Notes: generated from the sequence alone by a model not told the origin. A DNA stretch of 43,852 nucleotides from Stenotrophomonas sp. PS02289 (GCF_029960115.1 NZ_JASCOZ010000020.1:1-43852); one strand, 5' to 3'. Positions 17,455 through 26,891 are shown, counted from the first letter of the stretch. A program made the numbers and translations.

Positions 17455-19565
17455 TCGCTCGCACTCCCAAGATGGTTCTGCTGACCCTGGCCGTTTCGGC
17501 CGCGCTGGTCGGCTGCGGCAAGAATGACACCCCGGCTACGGACAGCGCGGCCTCCACCGCCACGCCGACCGCCGCCCCCGCCGAGACGGCCTTCAAGCTC
17601 GACGAAGCCAAGCTGCCGGCCTACAACGCGTTCCAGAAGTCCGACCTGGACACCAACCTGGACGCCTGCACCGCGTTCGGCGACTACGTCAACAGCAAGT
17701 GGCTGGCCGCCAATGAAATCCCGGGCGACCGCACCAGCTGGGGCGCCTTCACCATCCTGGACGAGCGCTCGGTCGCCGTGCAGCACCAATTGGCCGAACA
17801 GGTCGCCGCGGTGAAGAACCCGACCGGCATCGAGAAGATCGTTGGTGACTTCTGGGCCACCGGCATGGACGAGGCCAAGATCAACGCGCAGGGCATCGAG
17901 CCGATCAAGGCCGACCTGGCTGCCATCGACGGCCTGCAGAACAAGGACGCCATCGCCGATTACCTGCGCAGCACCGCGGCCAAGGGCCAGAACGTGCTGT
18001 TCGGCTTCGGTCCGGAAGCGGACTTCAAGAACTCCTCGCAGAACATCGCCTACGCCAGCCAGGGCGGCCTGGGCCTGCCGGACACCACCTACTACACCGA
18101 CGCCAAGAACGCCGACAAGCTGAAGGCCTATCAGGCGCACGTGGCCAAGGTGCTGGAACTGTCCGGCGTTGCCGCTGCCGACGCGGCCAAGCAGGCCGAA
18201 GACGTGGTCAAGTTCGAAACCCGCCTGGCCAAGGCCTCCAAGTCCAGCGAACAGCTCTCGCGCGATGTGTCGCTGTACTACAACCCGGTCAGCGTGGCTG
18301 ACGCGGACAAGCTGACCCCGAACTTCAGCTGGACCGAATTCTTCAAGGCGCAGGGCATTGCCGCGCCGGAGAAGTTCTCGATGGCCATTCCGACCTTCCA
18401 CCAGGAAGTGAGCAAGGCACTGGGCGACACCGATCCGTCGGTGTGGCGCGCCTACCTGCGCTTCCACACGGTGGATGCGGCTTCGCCGTACCTGGCCGAT
18501 GCCTTCGTGGATGAGAACTACAACTTCTACGGCAAGACCCTCAACGGTCAGAAGGAACAGAAGCCGCGCTGGAAGCGCGTGCTGGGCACCATCGAAAACG
18601 ACGCTGGCGAAGCCTTCGGCCAGCTGTACGTCAAGGTCGCCTTCTCGCCCGAATCCAAGGCCAAGATGGAAGAGCTGGTCAAGAACCTGGCCGCCTCGCT
18701 CAAGGAACGCATCCAGGGCCTGACCTGGATGAGCGACGAAACCAAGGCCAAGGCGATTGCCAAGTGGGAAACCTTCACTCCGAAGATCGGTTACCCGGAC
18801 AAGTGGCGCGACTGGAGCGGCCTGACCACCGGCCGTGACAGCTACTTCGCCAACGTGCGCGCCGCCAACGAGTTCAACTACAAGTGGGCACTGGGCAAGA
18901 TCGGCAAGCCGGTCGACAAGACCGAGTGGGGCATGACCCCGCAGACCGTCAATGCCTACTACAACCCGCTGCAGAACGAGATCGTGTTCCCGGCCGCCAT
19001 CCTGCAGCCGCCGTTCTTCGACCCGAAGGCCGACGACGCGCTGAACTACGGTGGCATCGGTGCGGTGATCGGCCATGAAATGACCCACGGTTACGACGAC
19101 CAGGGCAGCCGCTTCGGGCCGACCGGCAACTTCGAGAACTGGTGGACCGACGCCGACACCAAGAACTTCAGCGGCCTGACCGGCAAGCTGGTCAAGCAGT
19201 TCGATGGCTACAAGGTGGGTGACCAGGCGGTCAACGGCAAGCTGACCCTGGGCGAGAACATCGCCGACCTGGGCGGCCTGGCTACCGCCTACGACGCGCT
19301 GCAGAAGGCCTCGGCCGGCAAGGAAGACGCCAAGGTGGACGGCTTCAGCCGTGACCAGCGCTTCTTCTTCAACTGGGCCACCGTGTGGCGTACCAAGTAC
19401 ACCCCGGAAAACGCCAAGGTCCGCCTGGCCACCGACCCGCATGCCCCGGCACAGTTCCGTGCAATGGGCGCGCCGTCGAACCTGCCGGCCTTCGCCGCCG
19501 CGTTCGAGTGCAAGCCCGGCGCGCCGATGGTGCGCACCGGCGACCAGCAGGTTGTGATCTGGTAA
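17451..19565 (+). CDS. M13-family zinc metallopeptidase, lipoprotein
   Basis: 704-aa neprilysin/PepO-like peptidase. The N-terminus has a lipoprotein signal (LTLAVSAALVGCGK), so it should be anchored in an envelope membrane. A Thr/Ala-rich linker leads to the M13 N-terminal domain (DACTAFGDYVNSKWL) and the catalytic domain. Zinc ligands are intact: HEMTH with His542, Glu543 and His546, and Glu602 in GENIAD. The substrate-binding NAYYNP motif and the closing C-terminal CKPG-x-PM...VIW are present. GTG 17451 is chosen for GGAGG eight bases upstream. M13 enzymes cut peptides under about 5 kDa. A degenerate paralogue follows, separated by a terminator. Confidence 0.92.
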   Translation: MIARTPKMVLLTLAVSAALVGCGKNDTPATDSAASTATPTAAPAETAFKLDEAKLPAYNAFQKSDLDTNLDACTAFGDYVNSKWLAANEIPGDRTSWGAFTILDERSVAVQHQLAEQVAAVKNPTGIEKIVGDFWATGMDEAKINAQGIEPIKADLAAIDGLQNKDAIADYLRSTAAKGQNVLFGFGPEADFKNSSQNIAYASQGGLGLPDTTYYTDAKNADKLKAYQAHVAKVLELSGVAAADAAKQAEDVVKFETRLAKASKSSEQLSRDVSLYYNPVSVADADKLTPNFSWTEFFKAQGIAAPEKFSMAIPTFHQEVSKALGDTDPSVWRAYLRFHTVDAASPYLADAFVDENYNFYGKTLNGQKEQKPRWKRVLGTIENDAGEAFGQLYVKVAFSPESKAKMEELVKNLAASLKERIQGLTWMSDETKAKAIAKWETFTPKIGYPDKWRDWSGLTTGRDSYFANVRAANEFNYKWALGKIGKPVDKTEWGMTPQTVNAYYNPLQNEIVFPAAILQPPFFDPKADDALNYGGIGAVIGHEMTHGYDDQGSRFGPTGNFENWWTDADTKNFSGLTGKLVKQFDGYKVGDQAVNGKLTLGENIADLGGLATAYDALQKASAGKEDAKVDGFSRDQRFFFNWATVWRTKYTPENAKVRLATDPHAPAQFRAMGAPSNLPAFAAAFECKPGAPMVRTGDQQVVIW

Positions 19566-19591
19566 GCGCTTTCAGGCGTGTGTGAATGCAG

Positions 19592-19619
19592 AGGCCCGGG
19601 TTTCCCGGGCCTTTGTTTT
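19592..19619 (+). terminator. Rho-independent terminator
   Basis: Nine-bp stem AGGCCCGGG/CCCGGGCCT with loop TTT, followed by a T-rich tail, 26 bp after the first M13 gene. Confidence 0.88.
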
Positions 19620-19690
19620 ATGGGCATGCCGCCTTTTCATGCGGGCTTGCTACACTGCGGCGGTCTTCAATCCGACCGGATTTGTTTCGC

Positions 19691-21697
19691 ATGCCCAACC
19701 TTCGTCCGCTTGCCATTGCCCTGGGTCTGGGCCTGGCGTCCCTGGTGATCACCGATGCCTCCGCCGCGCCGAAGAAGAAGGCCGCCCGTACCCCGGCCGC
19801 CAGCGCGCAGTGCACCGACTTCTACGACGCCACCAATGCCGGCTGGCTGAAGGCCAACCCGGTGCCGCAGACCGGTGCCACCACCGCGCTGGGCCAACTG
19901 GCCGACCGCACCCGCCTGCAGCAGCGTGAGCTGCTGGATGCCGCGATGAAGTCGCCGCAGGGCAATACCCAGAAGCTGCTGGGTGATTTCTGGGCCAGCG
20001 GCCTGGACGAAGCTGCGGTGGAAGCCGATGGCTCCAACCCGATCGCCCCGCTGCTGACCCGCATCAACGCCATCAAGAAGGCCAAGGACGTGCCGGCCTC
20101 GATCGCCGCGCTGCACCAGGTCGGCATTCCGGTGGCCTTCAACTTCGCCCCGGACGTGGACCTGAAGGCGCTCGACCGCCATATCGGCTACTTCATGCAG
20201 GGCGGCATGGGCCTGCCGGACCCGGCCTTCTACACCCGCACTGACGCCGACACGGTCGCGTTGATGGGGCGCTACCGCAACTATGTGAAGCAGATCCTGG
20301 CGCTGACCGGCACCCCGGCCGCCAAGCTGGATGCCGAAGCACAGGCGGTGATCGCGCTGGAAACCGAGCTGGCGCGCAATGCGCAGTCGCTGGCCGGGAT
20401 CAACAACCCGTTCAACAACTACGCGCCGATCTCCACCAAGGACCTCAACAGCCGCTACAAGAACCTGCAGCTGGACGCGTTCCTCAAAGTGCAGGGCGTG
20501 AACGACGACCTGGTGTCGCTGGCCGACCCGAATCTGTTCAAGGCGCTGGACGGCATGGTCACCCGGATCAAGCCGGACCAGTGGAAGGCCTACCTGCGCT
20601 GGCGCGTGGGCGATGCGATGGCACCTTACCTGTCCAAGGCCTACCGCGATGCGGAATTCGAATTCCGTGGCCGCGTGATCCGGGGTGAAACCCTGGCTCC
20701 GGCACGCTGGGAACAGGTGCTCAACGCGATCAACGTCGCCGCCGGCCCGATGGTCGGTCGTGAGTACGCCGCCCGCCACCTGTCGGCTGAAGACCGTCGC
20801 CAGGCCGCATGGATCGTCGACAAGGTGCGTGAAGTGCAGATCGACGCGGTCAAGAACAGCAGCTGGCTGAGCGCCGAAGCCAAGAGCGAGGCGCAAGCCA
20901 AGCTGGCCGCGCTGAAGATCGAGATCGGCACGCCGCTGCGCGACCTGGACTACACCGTGCAGCCGATGGGCCGCGGCAGCTTCGGCGGCAACATGCTGAT
21001 CGCCTCGACCTGGCGCCACCGCGAGGAAATGAAGCGCATCGGCAAGGGCAACGCCGACCGCCGCTGGGACGTGCTGCCGCAGCAGCCGTCGCTGGCCTAT
21101 GACATCGCGCAGAACCGCCTGATCGTCACCGCCGCCGCACTGCAGGGCCCGGTGTTCAACGCCAAGGCTGACGCCGCCGACAAGTTCGGCAGCTTCGGTG
21201 CACTGGTGGCGCATGAGCTGAACCGCGCCGTCGACGCCAAGGGTGCGCTGGTGGATTCCAAGGGCGAACTGCGCAGCTGGTGGACCCCGGCAGACAAGAC
21301 CGCCTGGACCCTGCTCGGCAGCCGTGTCGCCGCGCAGTACAGCGCGTATGACTTCCCCGGCGTGAAGGGGGCCAAGGTCAACGGCGCGCTGACCCAGGAA
21401 GAAAACCTCGCCGACATCGCCGGCGTTGAACTGGCCTGGGCGGCTTACCTGGCGCAGGAACCGAAGGCCAAGCCGGCCCAGCAGCAGGGCTTCTTCCGCG
21501 CCTGGGCGGCGCTGTGGCCGCAGCAGCTGTCGCCGAACGAGGCCGCGCAGCGTCTGACCGGTGACATCCGCGCACCGGGCCGTTGGCGCACCAATGGTCC
21601 GCTGTCCAACCTGCCGGCGTTCGGTGCCACGTTCACCTGCAAGCCGGGCCAGCCGATGCAGCGGGTGGAGAACGACCAGATCAAGATCTGGCGTTGA
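19691..21697 (+). CDS. M13-family peptidase homologue with broken zinc site
   Basis: 668-aa paralogue of the preceding gene, with a signal peptide (LAIALGLGLASLVITDASA) but no lipobox. Fold landmarks are kept: TDFYDATNAGWLKANPVP, YFMQGGMGLPDPAFYT, RLIVTAAALQGPVF and a closing CKPGQPM...IKIW. The catalytic helix reads HELNR (His508, Glu509, Arg512), so the second zinc-binding His is Arg, while Glu571 of the third ligand (EENLAD) remains. The YDDQG segment after the motif is also altered. Loss of one zinc ligand normally abolishes metallopeptidase activity, so a pseudo-peptidase with a binding or regulatory role is likely. The frame is full length with no sign of decay. The ATG at 19691 lacks a strong ribosome site. 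Confidence 0.88.
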   Translation: MPNLRPLAIALGLGLASLVITDASAAPKKKAARTPAASAQCTDFYDATNAGWLKANPVPQTGATTALGQLADRTRLQQRELLDAAMKSPQGNTQKLLGDFWASGLDEAAVEADGSNPIAPLLTRINAIKKAKDVPASIAALHQVGIPVAFNFAPDVDLKALDRHIGYFMQGGMGLPDPAFYTRTDADTVALMGRYRNYVKQILALTGTPAAKLDAEAQAVIALETELARNAQSLAGINNPFNNYAPISTKDLNSRYKNLQLDAFLKVQGVNDDLVSLADPNLFKALDGMVTRIKPDQWKAYLRWRVGDAMAPYLSKAYRDAEFEFRGRVIRGETLAPARWEQVLNAINVAAGPMVGREYAARHLSAEDRRQAAWIVDKVREVQIDAVKNSSWLSAEAKSEAQAKLAALKIEIGTPLRDLDYTVQPMGRGSFGGNMLIASTWRHREEMKRIGKGNADRRWDVLPQQPSLAYDIAQNRLIVTAAALQGPVFNAKADAADKFGSFGALVAHELNRAVDAKGALVDSKGELRSWWTPADKTAWTLLGSRVAAQYSAYDFPGVKGAKVNGALTQEENLADIAGVELAWAAYLAQEPKAKPAQQQGFFRAWAALWPQQLSPNEAAQRLTGDIRAPGRWRTNGPLSNLPAFGATFTCKPGQPMQRVENDQIKIWR

Positions 21698-21702
21698 TAC
21701 AG

Positions 21703-21728
21703 AAAGGGCACCTTCGGGTGCCCTTTTT
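21703..21728 (+). terminator. Rho-independent terminator with TTCG tetraloop
   Basis: Ten-bp stem AAAGGGCACC/GGTGCCCTTT closed by a TTCG loop, an extra-stable RNA tetraloop, followed by T residues. It lies between the second M13 gene and the convergent saccharopine-dehydrogenase-like gene, and the A/T base tracts could serve both. Confidence 0.92.
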
Positions 21729-21741
21729 TGTTTGCGTGGCG

Positions 21742-23397
21742 TTACGCCGGGAGCAATCGCCCGCGGTAACCGACGATCAAACCGATCAGCGGCGCGGCAA
21801 TCTCCACATCAAACACAAACTGCCCGTCGCGCTCGGTCTCGAAGGTTGTGCCCTTCGGCAACAGACACGTCGGCAGCGGCACGCCGAGCACCGACCAGCG
21901 CCGTGGCACCAGACACAGTCGGTCACTCTCCACCACCAGCGCGATGGCCACGTCGATCAGCCCAAAGCGTTCGACCAGCAGAGCGTCGTTGCGCCCTTCG
22001 CCACGTCGCTGCCACGACGAAAAGCGGCGTCCGCCAAAGTCGCGGGTCCAGCGTTCGCCACCGCGCTCAGGCGCGAACGACACCGTCACCGGCACTGCTT
22101 CGCCCTCCTTGGGGAAGCCGATCACGGCAGCGACGACGCGTGCGAGCACACCACGCCCCCGCCGGATATCGGCCTGGCCGCGCCAGTGGCGCGGCTGCGC
22201 ATCACGATGCAGCGCCTGCACCTGCGCAGGCAGGGTTTCGAACGCCGTGCCCAGCAGTTGCGGATACAGTGCTGCACCGGGCTGCTCGCGGCGGAAACCG
22301 GTGTGGATCGAACGGCCGGCAAACAACGCCTCGTAGTCGGCCAACTCCAGCGCATGCGTCGCGGGGCGCGCGCCATCGGCAGGACGCTCACCGGCCAGCC
22401 ATTTGCGGATCACCGCCTCGATGGCCATCGACGGAATGTAAGGACCGTCATCGCCCTCTGCCAGCAGGTGCCAGGTCAGCTCCACCGGGGCACTCGCATG
22501 CTGGCCCCGCGCGCGCACATACATGCCGCCGCGATGCTCGCCGAACTTCATCAGGTTCAGCACTCTGTAGAACAGCGGCGACAGCGGCTCCAGCGACGGC
22601 AGGCGGAAGCGCGCCCGCGTCTTGGCCAGCAGGTTGAGGACACGGTGCAGCACCTCGGGCACGGGACCGGCACCGATCCAGATGTCGGTCATGCCCGGGT
22701 GCTCCGGCGGCAGCACCTGCAGATCCGGCACGTCGACCAGCGAAAAGTGCAGGTTGCGCAGGGGCAGCCGGCCCGGCACCGCCACGGTGAATCGGCGGCT
22801 TTCCGCCAGCCCCACGCCCTGCCCCGGCTGCCCATGACGACGCAGCTTCACCGGCGAGCCGGCGTACCCGACAACGGCACGCATCACGTTCAGGCCAATG
22901 CCGGCATACGGTGACGGCGCGATACCGCCATCGACGACCCGCAGTTCCATGACCTTGGCCATCTCGCGCAACACCGCCGCGGTCAGCACGGGGAAACTGC
23001 TGACCCCGGACAGCACGAAGATGCCTGCCGCCTTTGCCTGCGCGTCATAGCGGTCGATGCCGAACACGAAGTCGGCGGCGTCGGCGAAGTCCAGATACGG
23101 AACACGTGCCGCGATACAGGCTTCCACGACCTGATAGCCCTGCGCGCCGTAGTCCTGGAACGGACCGGAGGCATCAATGACCAGCGCGGGCTGCTCGGCG
23201 GTCAGGGCGGCGGCCACCTCGGTGCGGTCCAGCCGCAGAGGGCGCACCGTCGGAGCGCCGCTGTAGGTGTCGCAGAAGGCCTGGGCGGCGGGCAGGTTGC
23301 GCCCGCAGATCAGCAGTTCCAGACCATGCAGATCCGACAACAGGCGTGCCAGCCGTCCGCCGAACACGCCATATCCGCCCAGGATCAGAATCTTCAA
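21742..23397 (-). CDS. Saccharopine-dehydrogenase-like protein with DUF4166 domain
   Basis: 551-aa two-domain protein. The N-terminal half is a Rossmann fold (LILGGYGVFGGRLARLL, DASGPFQDYG, PYLDFADAADFV) of the saccharopine-dehydrogenase NAD(P)-binding type. The C-terminal part, from about residue 380, matches DUF4166 (LLGTAFETLPAQVQALH, RDFGGRRFSS, ERFGLIDVAIALVVESDRL). Members with this fusion are not biochemically defined; a lipid or polyketide-related oxidoreductase role is sometimes suggested. The start codon is TTG at 23397, with AAGGA nine bases upstream and the GxGxxG motif directly after it, so translation cannot start later. It lies 28 bp after the rhomboid gene on the same strand. 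Confidence 0.82.
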   Translation of the reverse strand: MKILILGGYGVFGGRLARLLSDLHGLELLICGRNLPAAQAFCDTYSGAPTVRPLRLDRTEVAAALTAEQPALVIDASGPFQDYGAQGYQVVEACIAARVPYLDFADAADFVFGIDRYDAQAKAAGIFVLSGVSSFPVLTAAVLREMAKVMELRVVDGGIAPSPYAGIGLNVMRAVVGYAGSPVKLRRHGQPGQGVGLAESRRFTVAVPGRLPLRNLHFSLVDVPDLQVLPPEHPGMTDIWIGAGPVPEVLHRVLNLLAKTRARFRLPSLEPLSPLFYRVLNLMKFGEHRGGMYVRARGQHASAPVELTWHLLAEGDDGPYIPSMAIEAVIRKWLAGERPADGARPATHALELADYEALFAGRSIHTGFRREQPGAALYPQLLGTAFETLPAQVQALHRDAQPRHWRGQADIRRGRGVLARVVAAVIGFPKEGEAVPVTVSFAPERGGERWTRDFGGRRFSSWQRRGEGRNDALLVERFGLIDVAIALVVESDRLCLVPRRWSVLGVPLPTCLLPKGTTFETERDGQFVFDVEIAAPLIGLIVGYRGRLLPA

Positions 23398-23425
23398 TGT
23401 CGGTCGTCCTTGTCCGGGGCGTGAG

Positions 23426-24106
23426 TCACTTCACGCTGCGCAGATGATTGGGCCGCTTCGGTCCAGTGCCCGGGCCGCCCGGCGGACGACGCTTGAACGG
23501 CGACTGCCCACGCCAGTAACGAATCAGCAGCCAGCCGAACAACATGCCGCCCAGATGCGCGAAGTGGGCGATGCCGGGCTGCCAACTGGTCGCACCGAAC
23601 ACCAGCTCTGTCAGGCCGATCACGATCACGAAGGTGCGGGCCTTCATCGGGATCGGCGGGAACATCAACGTCACCCGCTGATTCGGGAACAACATGCCGT
23701 ACGCCAGCAACAGTCCGAACACACCGCCGGACGCACCCAGCACCGGCACCGGGTCGACCATCATCGCACCGACGGCCAACTGGCACAGACCGGCACCTGC
23801 GACGCAGACCAGATAGAAGGTCAGGAAGCGCTTCTCACCCCAGGTCTGTTCCAGCGGCGAGCCAAACATGAAGAGCGCCAGCATGTTGAACAGCAGGTGC
23901 GTGAAGCTGCCATGCAGGAAGCCGTAGGTCAGCAGCTGCCAGGGCTGGAAGTTGCCACCCGGCGAGAACGGGTCGAAGCTGCGCAGCGGCTGCAGCATGA
24001 ACGGCTCGAACGTGCCGTAACCGAGCAGGAAGGGCTGCTGCAGCAGAAACAGCGCCGCGTTGGCGATCAGCAGGGCCTTGGTGACAGTGGGCAGTCGCGG
24101 AAACAT
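23426..24106 (-). CDS. Rhomboid-family intramembrane serine protease
   Basis: 226-aa inner-membrane protein with six predicted helices. The catalytic dyad is Ser126 in GASGG and His184 in AHLGG. The HGSFTHLLFNMLALFMFG segment in helix 2 holds the conserved His and Asn that form the oxyanion hole. The C-terminus is a short Pro/Gly/Arg-rich cytoplasmic tail. The ATG at 24106 has GGAT six to nine bases upstream; an earlier ATG pair adds ten residues without a ribosome site. Rhomboids cleave membrane proteins inside the bilayer. Nothing nearby identifies a substrate. Confidence 0.93.
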   Translation of the reverse strand: MFPRLPTVTKALLIANAALFLLQQPFLLGYGTFEPFMLQPLRSFDPFSPGGNFQPWQLLTYGFLHGSFTHLLFNMLALFMFGSPLEQTWGEKRFLTFYLVCVAGAGLCQLAVGAMMVDPVPVLGASGGVFGLLLAYGMLFPNQRVTLMFPPIPMKARTFVIVIGLTELVFGATSWQPGIAHFAHLGGMLFGWLLIRYWRGQSPFKRRPPGGPGTGPKRPNHLRSVK

Positions 24107-24137
24107 GGGGACATCCTTTGGAACCGCAGCCATCATA

Positions 24138-24163
24138 GTAGAGCCGGGCTCTGCCCGGCTGCT
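24138..24163 (+). repeat. SMAG/REP-type palindrome
   Basis: GTAG head followed by an 8-bp stem AGCCGGGC/GCCCGGCT around TCT. The same 26 bases recur at 31892-31917. It lies between the rhomboid gene and the end of atl. Confidence 0.8.
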
Positions 24164-24190
24164 TTTGGCCCCCGCCCGGCAATGCCCGAT

Positions 24191-24556
24191 TCAACCCGGC
24201 CCCCACATCGCCGCGTCCAGGTCATCTCCGCTGCCGCGCGGCATGTGCTTGACCCGGCCACGTTCCATCACCACCCCTTCCGCCCGCAGACGCTGGTTCT
24301 GTTCGCGCCAGCCCCGCGAGCCTTCTGGCATGGCGATCCGTCCGTCCGAGCGCAGCACCCGATGCCAGGGCAGATCCGGGTCGTCATTCATGCCCAGTAC
24401 GCGCGCGGTGAGCCGTGCTCGCCCGGGCAGGCCGGCCTTGGCGGCCACCTGTCCGTAGCCCATCACTTGGCCGCGGGGGATGGCGCGAATGACCGCCAGA
24501 ATGCGTTCGCGCGCCTGCGCCGCGGCGTCCTCACCGTCGGTGGCAGCGGGCTTCAC
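24191..24556 (-). CDS. atl: Alkyltransferase-like protein (MGMT family, Trp in active site)
   Basis: 121-aa DNA-binding protein of the alkyltransferase-like group. The O6-alkylguanine transferase domain is present (RILAVIRAIPRGQVMGYGQVAAKAGLPGRARL given by segments; RVLGMNDDP), but the active-site PCHR reads PWHR, with Trp64 in place of the Cys. Such proteins bind O6-alkylguanine, flip the base and hand the lesion to nucleotide excision repair, without removing the alkyl group. The start is a GTG overlapping the eamA stop as GTGA (24553-24556), which gives the normal family length. It is the third gene of the gor-eamA-atl operon. Confidence 0.88.
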   Translation of the reverse strand: MKPAATDGEDAAAQARERILAVIRAIPRGQVMGYGQVAAKAGLPGRARLTARVLGMNDDPDLPWHRVLRSDGRIAMPEGSRGWREQNQRLRAEGVVMERGRVKHMPRGSGDDLDAAMWGPG

Positions 24557-25467
24557 GCGCGGACGCGACTGACCAGCAGCACGCCGACCAGCACCAGTGC
24601 CGTCCCCAGGATCTGCCAGGGGCCCATGGGTTCGTCGAGCAGCCATAGACTCATCACGATGGTGGATACCGGGCCGAGCATACCCACCTGCGCGGCCAGC
24701 GACGAGCCGATCCGCTTCACCGCCAGCATGATCGCCGCCACCGGCAGCACCGTGCACACGGTGGCGTTGATCAGCGACAGCCAGTAGACCGGCTCAGGGG
24801 CCTGCAGCAACGCCGGCAGCGGATGCAGGACCGCAAAATGCAACACACACAGCACGCAGGCCACGCAACTGGCGTAGGCGGTCAGGCGGATGGCCCCGAT
24901 GCGTGCCACCACCTGCCCGCTGCCGAACAGGTAGAGCGCATAGCTGAGCGCGCTGCCGAACACCAGCGCACTGCCGAGCAGGATGCGCCCACCTTCCATC
25001 TGCAGGTCATGGCCGAAGGCCAGCAGCACGCCCAGATAGCTCAATCCGAGCGCCACCAGCTGCCAGCGCCCCGGCTTTTTCTTCAGCAGCACCAGGCTGA
25101 TCAACAGCACCAGGGTGGGGTTGAGATACAGGATCAGACGTTCCAGGGTCACGCTGATGTACTGCAGGCCCTGGAAGTCCAGCAGGCTGGACAGGTAGTA
25201 GCCGGTGAAGCCGAGCCACAGCACGCGTCCGCGGTCCGCCCAGGACAGCGCGGTGGCGCGCCGTGCCGACCACACCGCCAGCAGGGCGAACAACGGGAAC
25301 GCCATCAGCATGCGCAGCGCCAACAGCGTAGTCGCGTCCACGCCATGGCGATAGCCGAGCTTGACGATCACCGCCTTGCCGGACGCGGTGATCGCGCCGA
25401 CGGCGGCCAGGGCGATGCCGGAGGCGGCGATGCGGGGTGACGATGTGGGCAATGCGTGTGGGTTCAT
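24553..25467 (-). CDS. EamA-family (DMT superfamily) transporter
   Basis: 304-aa inner-membrane protein with about ten helices arranged as two EamA repeats (around residues 15-145 and 160-300). The motif ERLILYLNPTLVLLISLVLLKKKP ends the first repeat, and LGPVSTIVMSLWLLDEPMG is the second-repeat equivalent. Substrates in this family are exported amino acids or other metabolites and cannot be told here. The start overlaps the gor stop as ATGA and the stop overlaps atl as GTGA, so the three genes form a compact operon. Confidence 0.9.
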   Translation of the reverse strand: MNPHALPTSSPRIAASGIALAAVGAITASGKAVIVKLGYRHGVDATTLLALRMLMAFPLFALLAVWSARRATALSWADRGRVLWLGFTGYYLSSLLDFQGLQYISVTLERLILYLNPTLVLLISLVLLKKKPGRWQLVALGLSYLGVLLAFGHDLQMEGGRILLGSALVFGSALSYALYLFGSGQVVARIGAIRLTAYASCVACVLCVLHFAVLHPLPALLQAPEPVYWLSLINATVCTVLPVAAIMLAVKRIGSSLAAQVGMLGPVSTIVMSLWLLDEPMGPWQILGTALVLVGVLLVSRVRA

Positions 25468-26819
25468 CGCATCAACACAACTTCTTCGGCGCTGGTGGGG
25501 TGAATCGCCACGGTGTCGTCGAAGCAGGACTTGGTCGCCCCCATCTTCACTGCCACGGCGAAGCCCTGCAGGATTTCATCGGCCCCGTCGCCGAGCAGGT
25601 GGACACCGACCACGCGTTCTTCTTCGCCCACGCAGACCAGCTTGAACAGGCTGCGCTGGCTGCCATTGGCCAGCGCCTGCAGCATCGGGCGGAAATTGCT
25701 GCGATACACCCGCACGTCGTCGAAGCGCGCCCGCGCCTCTTCCTCGCTCAGGCCGACCGCGCCCAGCGCCGGGTGCGAGAACACCACGCTGGCGACGTTC
25801 TCGTAATCCATCTTCGCGTGCGGCTGGTCGCCGAACAGGCGGTCCATCAGTTTGCGCGCGGCGGCAATCGCCACCGGGGTCAGCCCGACCTTGCCGGCAA
25901 TATCGCCCACGGCGTACACATTGGGCACGGCGGTGGTCTGCCAGTCATCGACTTCGACCTCGCCCTTGTCGCCCACCACGATCCCAATCGCCTCCAGGCC
26001 CAGGCCCGCGCTGTTGCCGCGGCGACCGGTAGCGAAGAACACCTCGTCGAACCGGCCGTCACGCGGGCCATCGTGCCCGTAGGCAATCACCGCATCGCCA
26101 TCGCGACGAAGCTCGCGCAGGCGATAGTTGAAATGCACCTTGACGCCCTGATGGCACAGATTGTCGGCCAGTTGTGCGGTCAGCTCGGCATCGAAGCGCT
26201 CCAGCAGGCGCTCACCGCGTACCAGCAGGGTCACGCGACTGCCCAGCGCCTGCAGCAGGCCCGCCAGCTCCACCGCGATATAACCGCCGCCCACGATGGC
26301 GACCTGGGCCGGTGCGCCGCACAGATGGAAGAAGTCGTCCGACACCTTGCCCAGCTCCGCGCCGGGAATGTCCGGGCGCTGCGGATGCGCGCCGGTGGCG
26401 ATCAGGATGTGTGCGGCGCTGATACGCACGCCGTCGCTGCATTCCACGGTATGCGCATCCACCAGCCGGCCCTTGCGCGGCACGCGCACCACGTCGTTGT
26501 CGTTCAGGCGCTTGAGGTAACTGGCATGGATGTTGGCGATGTAGGCCTGGCGATGCACCACCAGTTCCTTCCAGTCCAGCGCAGGACGCGTCGGCACGTC
26601 AAAGCCGAGGGCCGCTGCCAGCCCGATCCGTTCGGACAGGTCCGCCGCCAGCCACATCGCCTTCTTCGGCACGCAGCCGACGTTGACGCAGGTGCCGCCC
26701 AGCTCACCGGGTTCCATCAGGGCCACGCGGCGTCCGTGCTGCGCGGCGCGGAACGCGGCCGCCAGTCCACCGGAGCCGCCGCCCAGCACGATCAGGTCAT
26801 AGTCGTATTGCATGTGCAT
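25464..26819 (-). CDS. gor: Glutathione-disulfide reductase
   Basis: 451-aa NADPH-dependent flavoenzyme. The FAD-binding GGGSGGLAAA lies near residues 13-22. The redox disulfide is C44/C49 (GGTCVNVGCVPKK). The NAD(P) domain has VAIVGGGYIAVELA, the second FAD motif is NVYAVGDI, and the catalytic His is H440 in HPTSAEE. The VNVGCVPKK form and the C-terminal end distinguish it from dihydrolipoamide dehydrogenase and mercuric reductase. It keeps glutathione reduced in the cytoplasm. The ATG at 26819 has GGAAGG six bases upstream. It is the first gene of an operon with eamA and atl. Confidence 0.95.
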   Translation of the reverse strand: MHMQYDYDLIVLGGGSGGLAAAFRAAQHGRRVALMEPGELGGTCVNVGCVPKKAMWLAADLSERIGLAAALGFDVPTRPALDWKELVVHRQAYIANIHASYLKRLNDNDVVRVPRKGRLVDAHTVECSDGVRISAAHILIATGAHPQRPDIPGAELGKVSDDFFHLCGAPAQVAIVGGGYIAVELAGLLQALGSRVTLLVRGERLLERFDAELTAQLADNLCHQGVKVHFNYRLRELRRDGDAVIAYGHDGPRDGRFDEVFFATGRRGNSAGLGLEAIGIVVGDKGEVEVDDWQTTAVPNVYAVGDIAGKVGLTPVAIAAARKLMDRLFGDQPHAKMDYENVASVVFSHPALGAVGLSEEEARARFDDVRVYRSNFRPMLQALANGSQRSLFKLVCVGEEERVVGVHLLGDGADEILQGFAVAVKMGATKSCFDDTVAIHPTSAEEVVLMR

Positions 26820-26891
26820 TGAAAACCTTCCACCGGAAATGCCGCCGGCAGCATGCCACGGCGCAGGGCACGTCCAGCGTGAGCATGTGCA

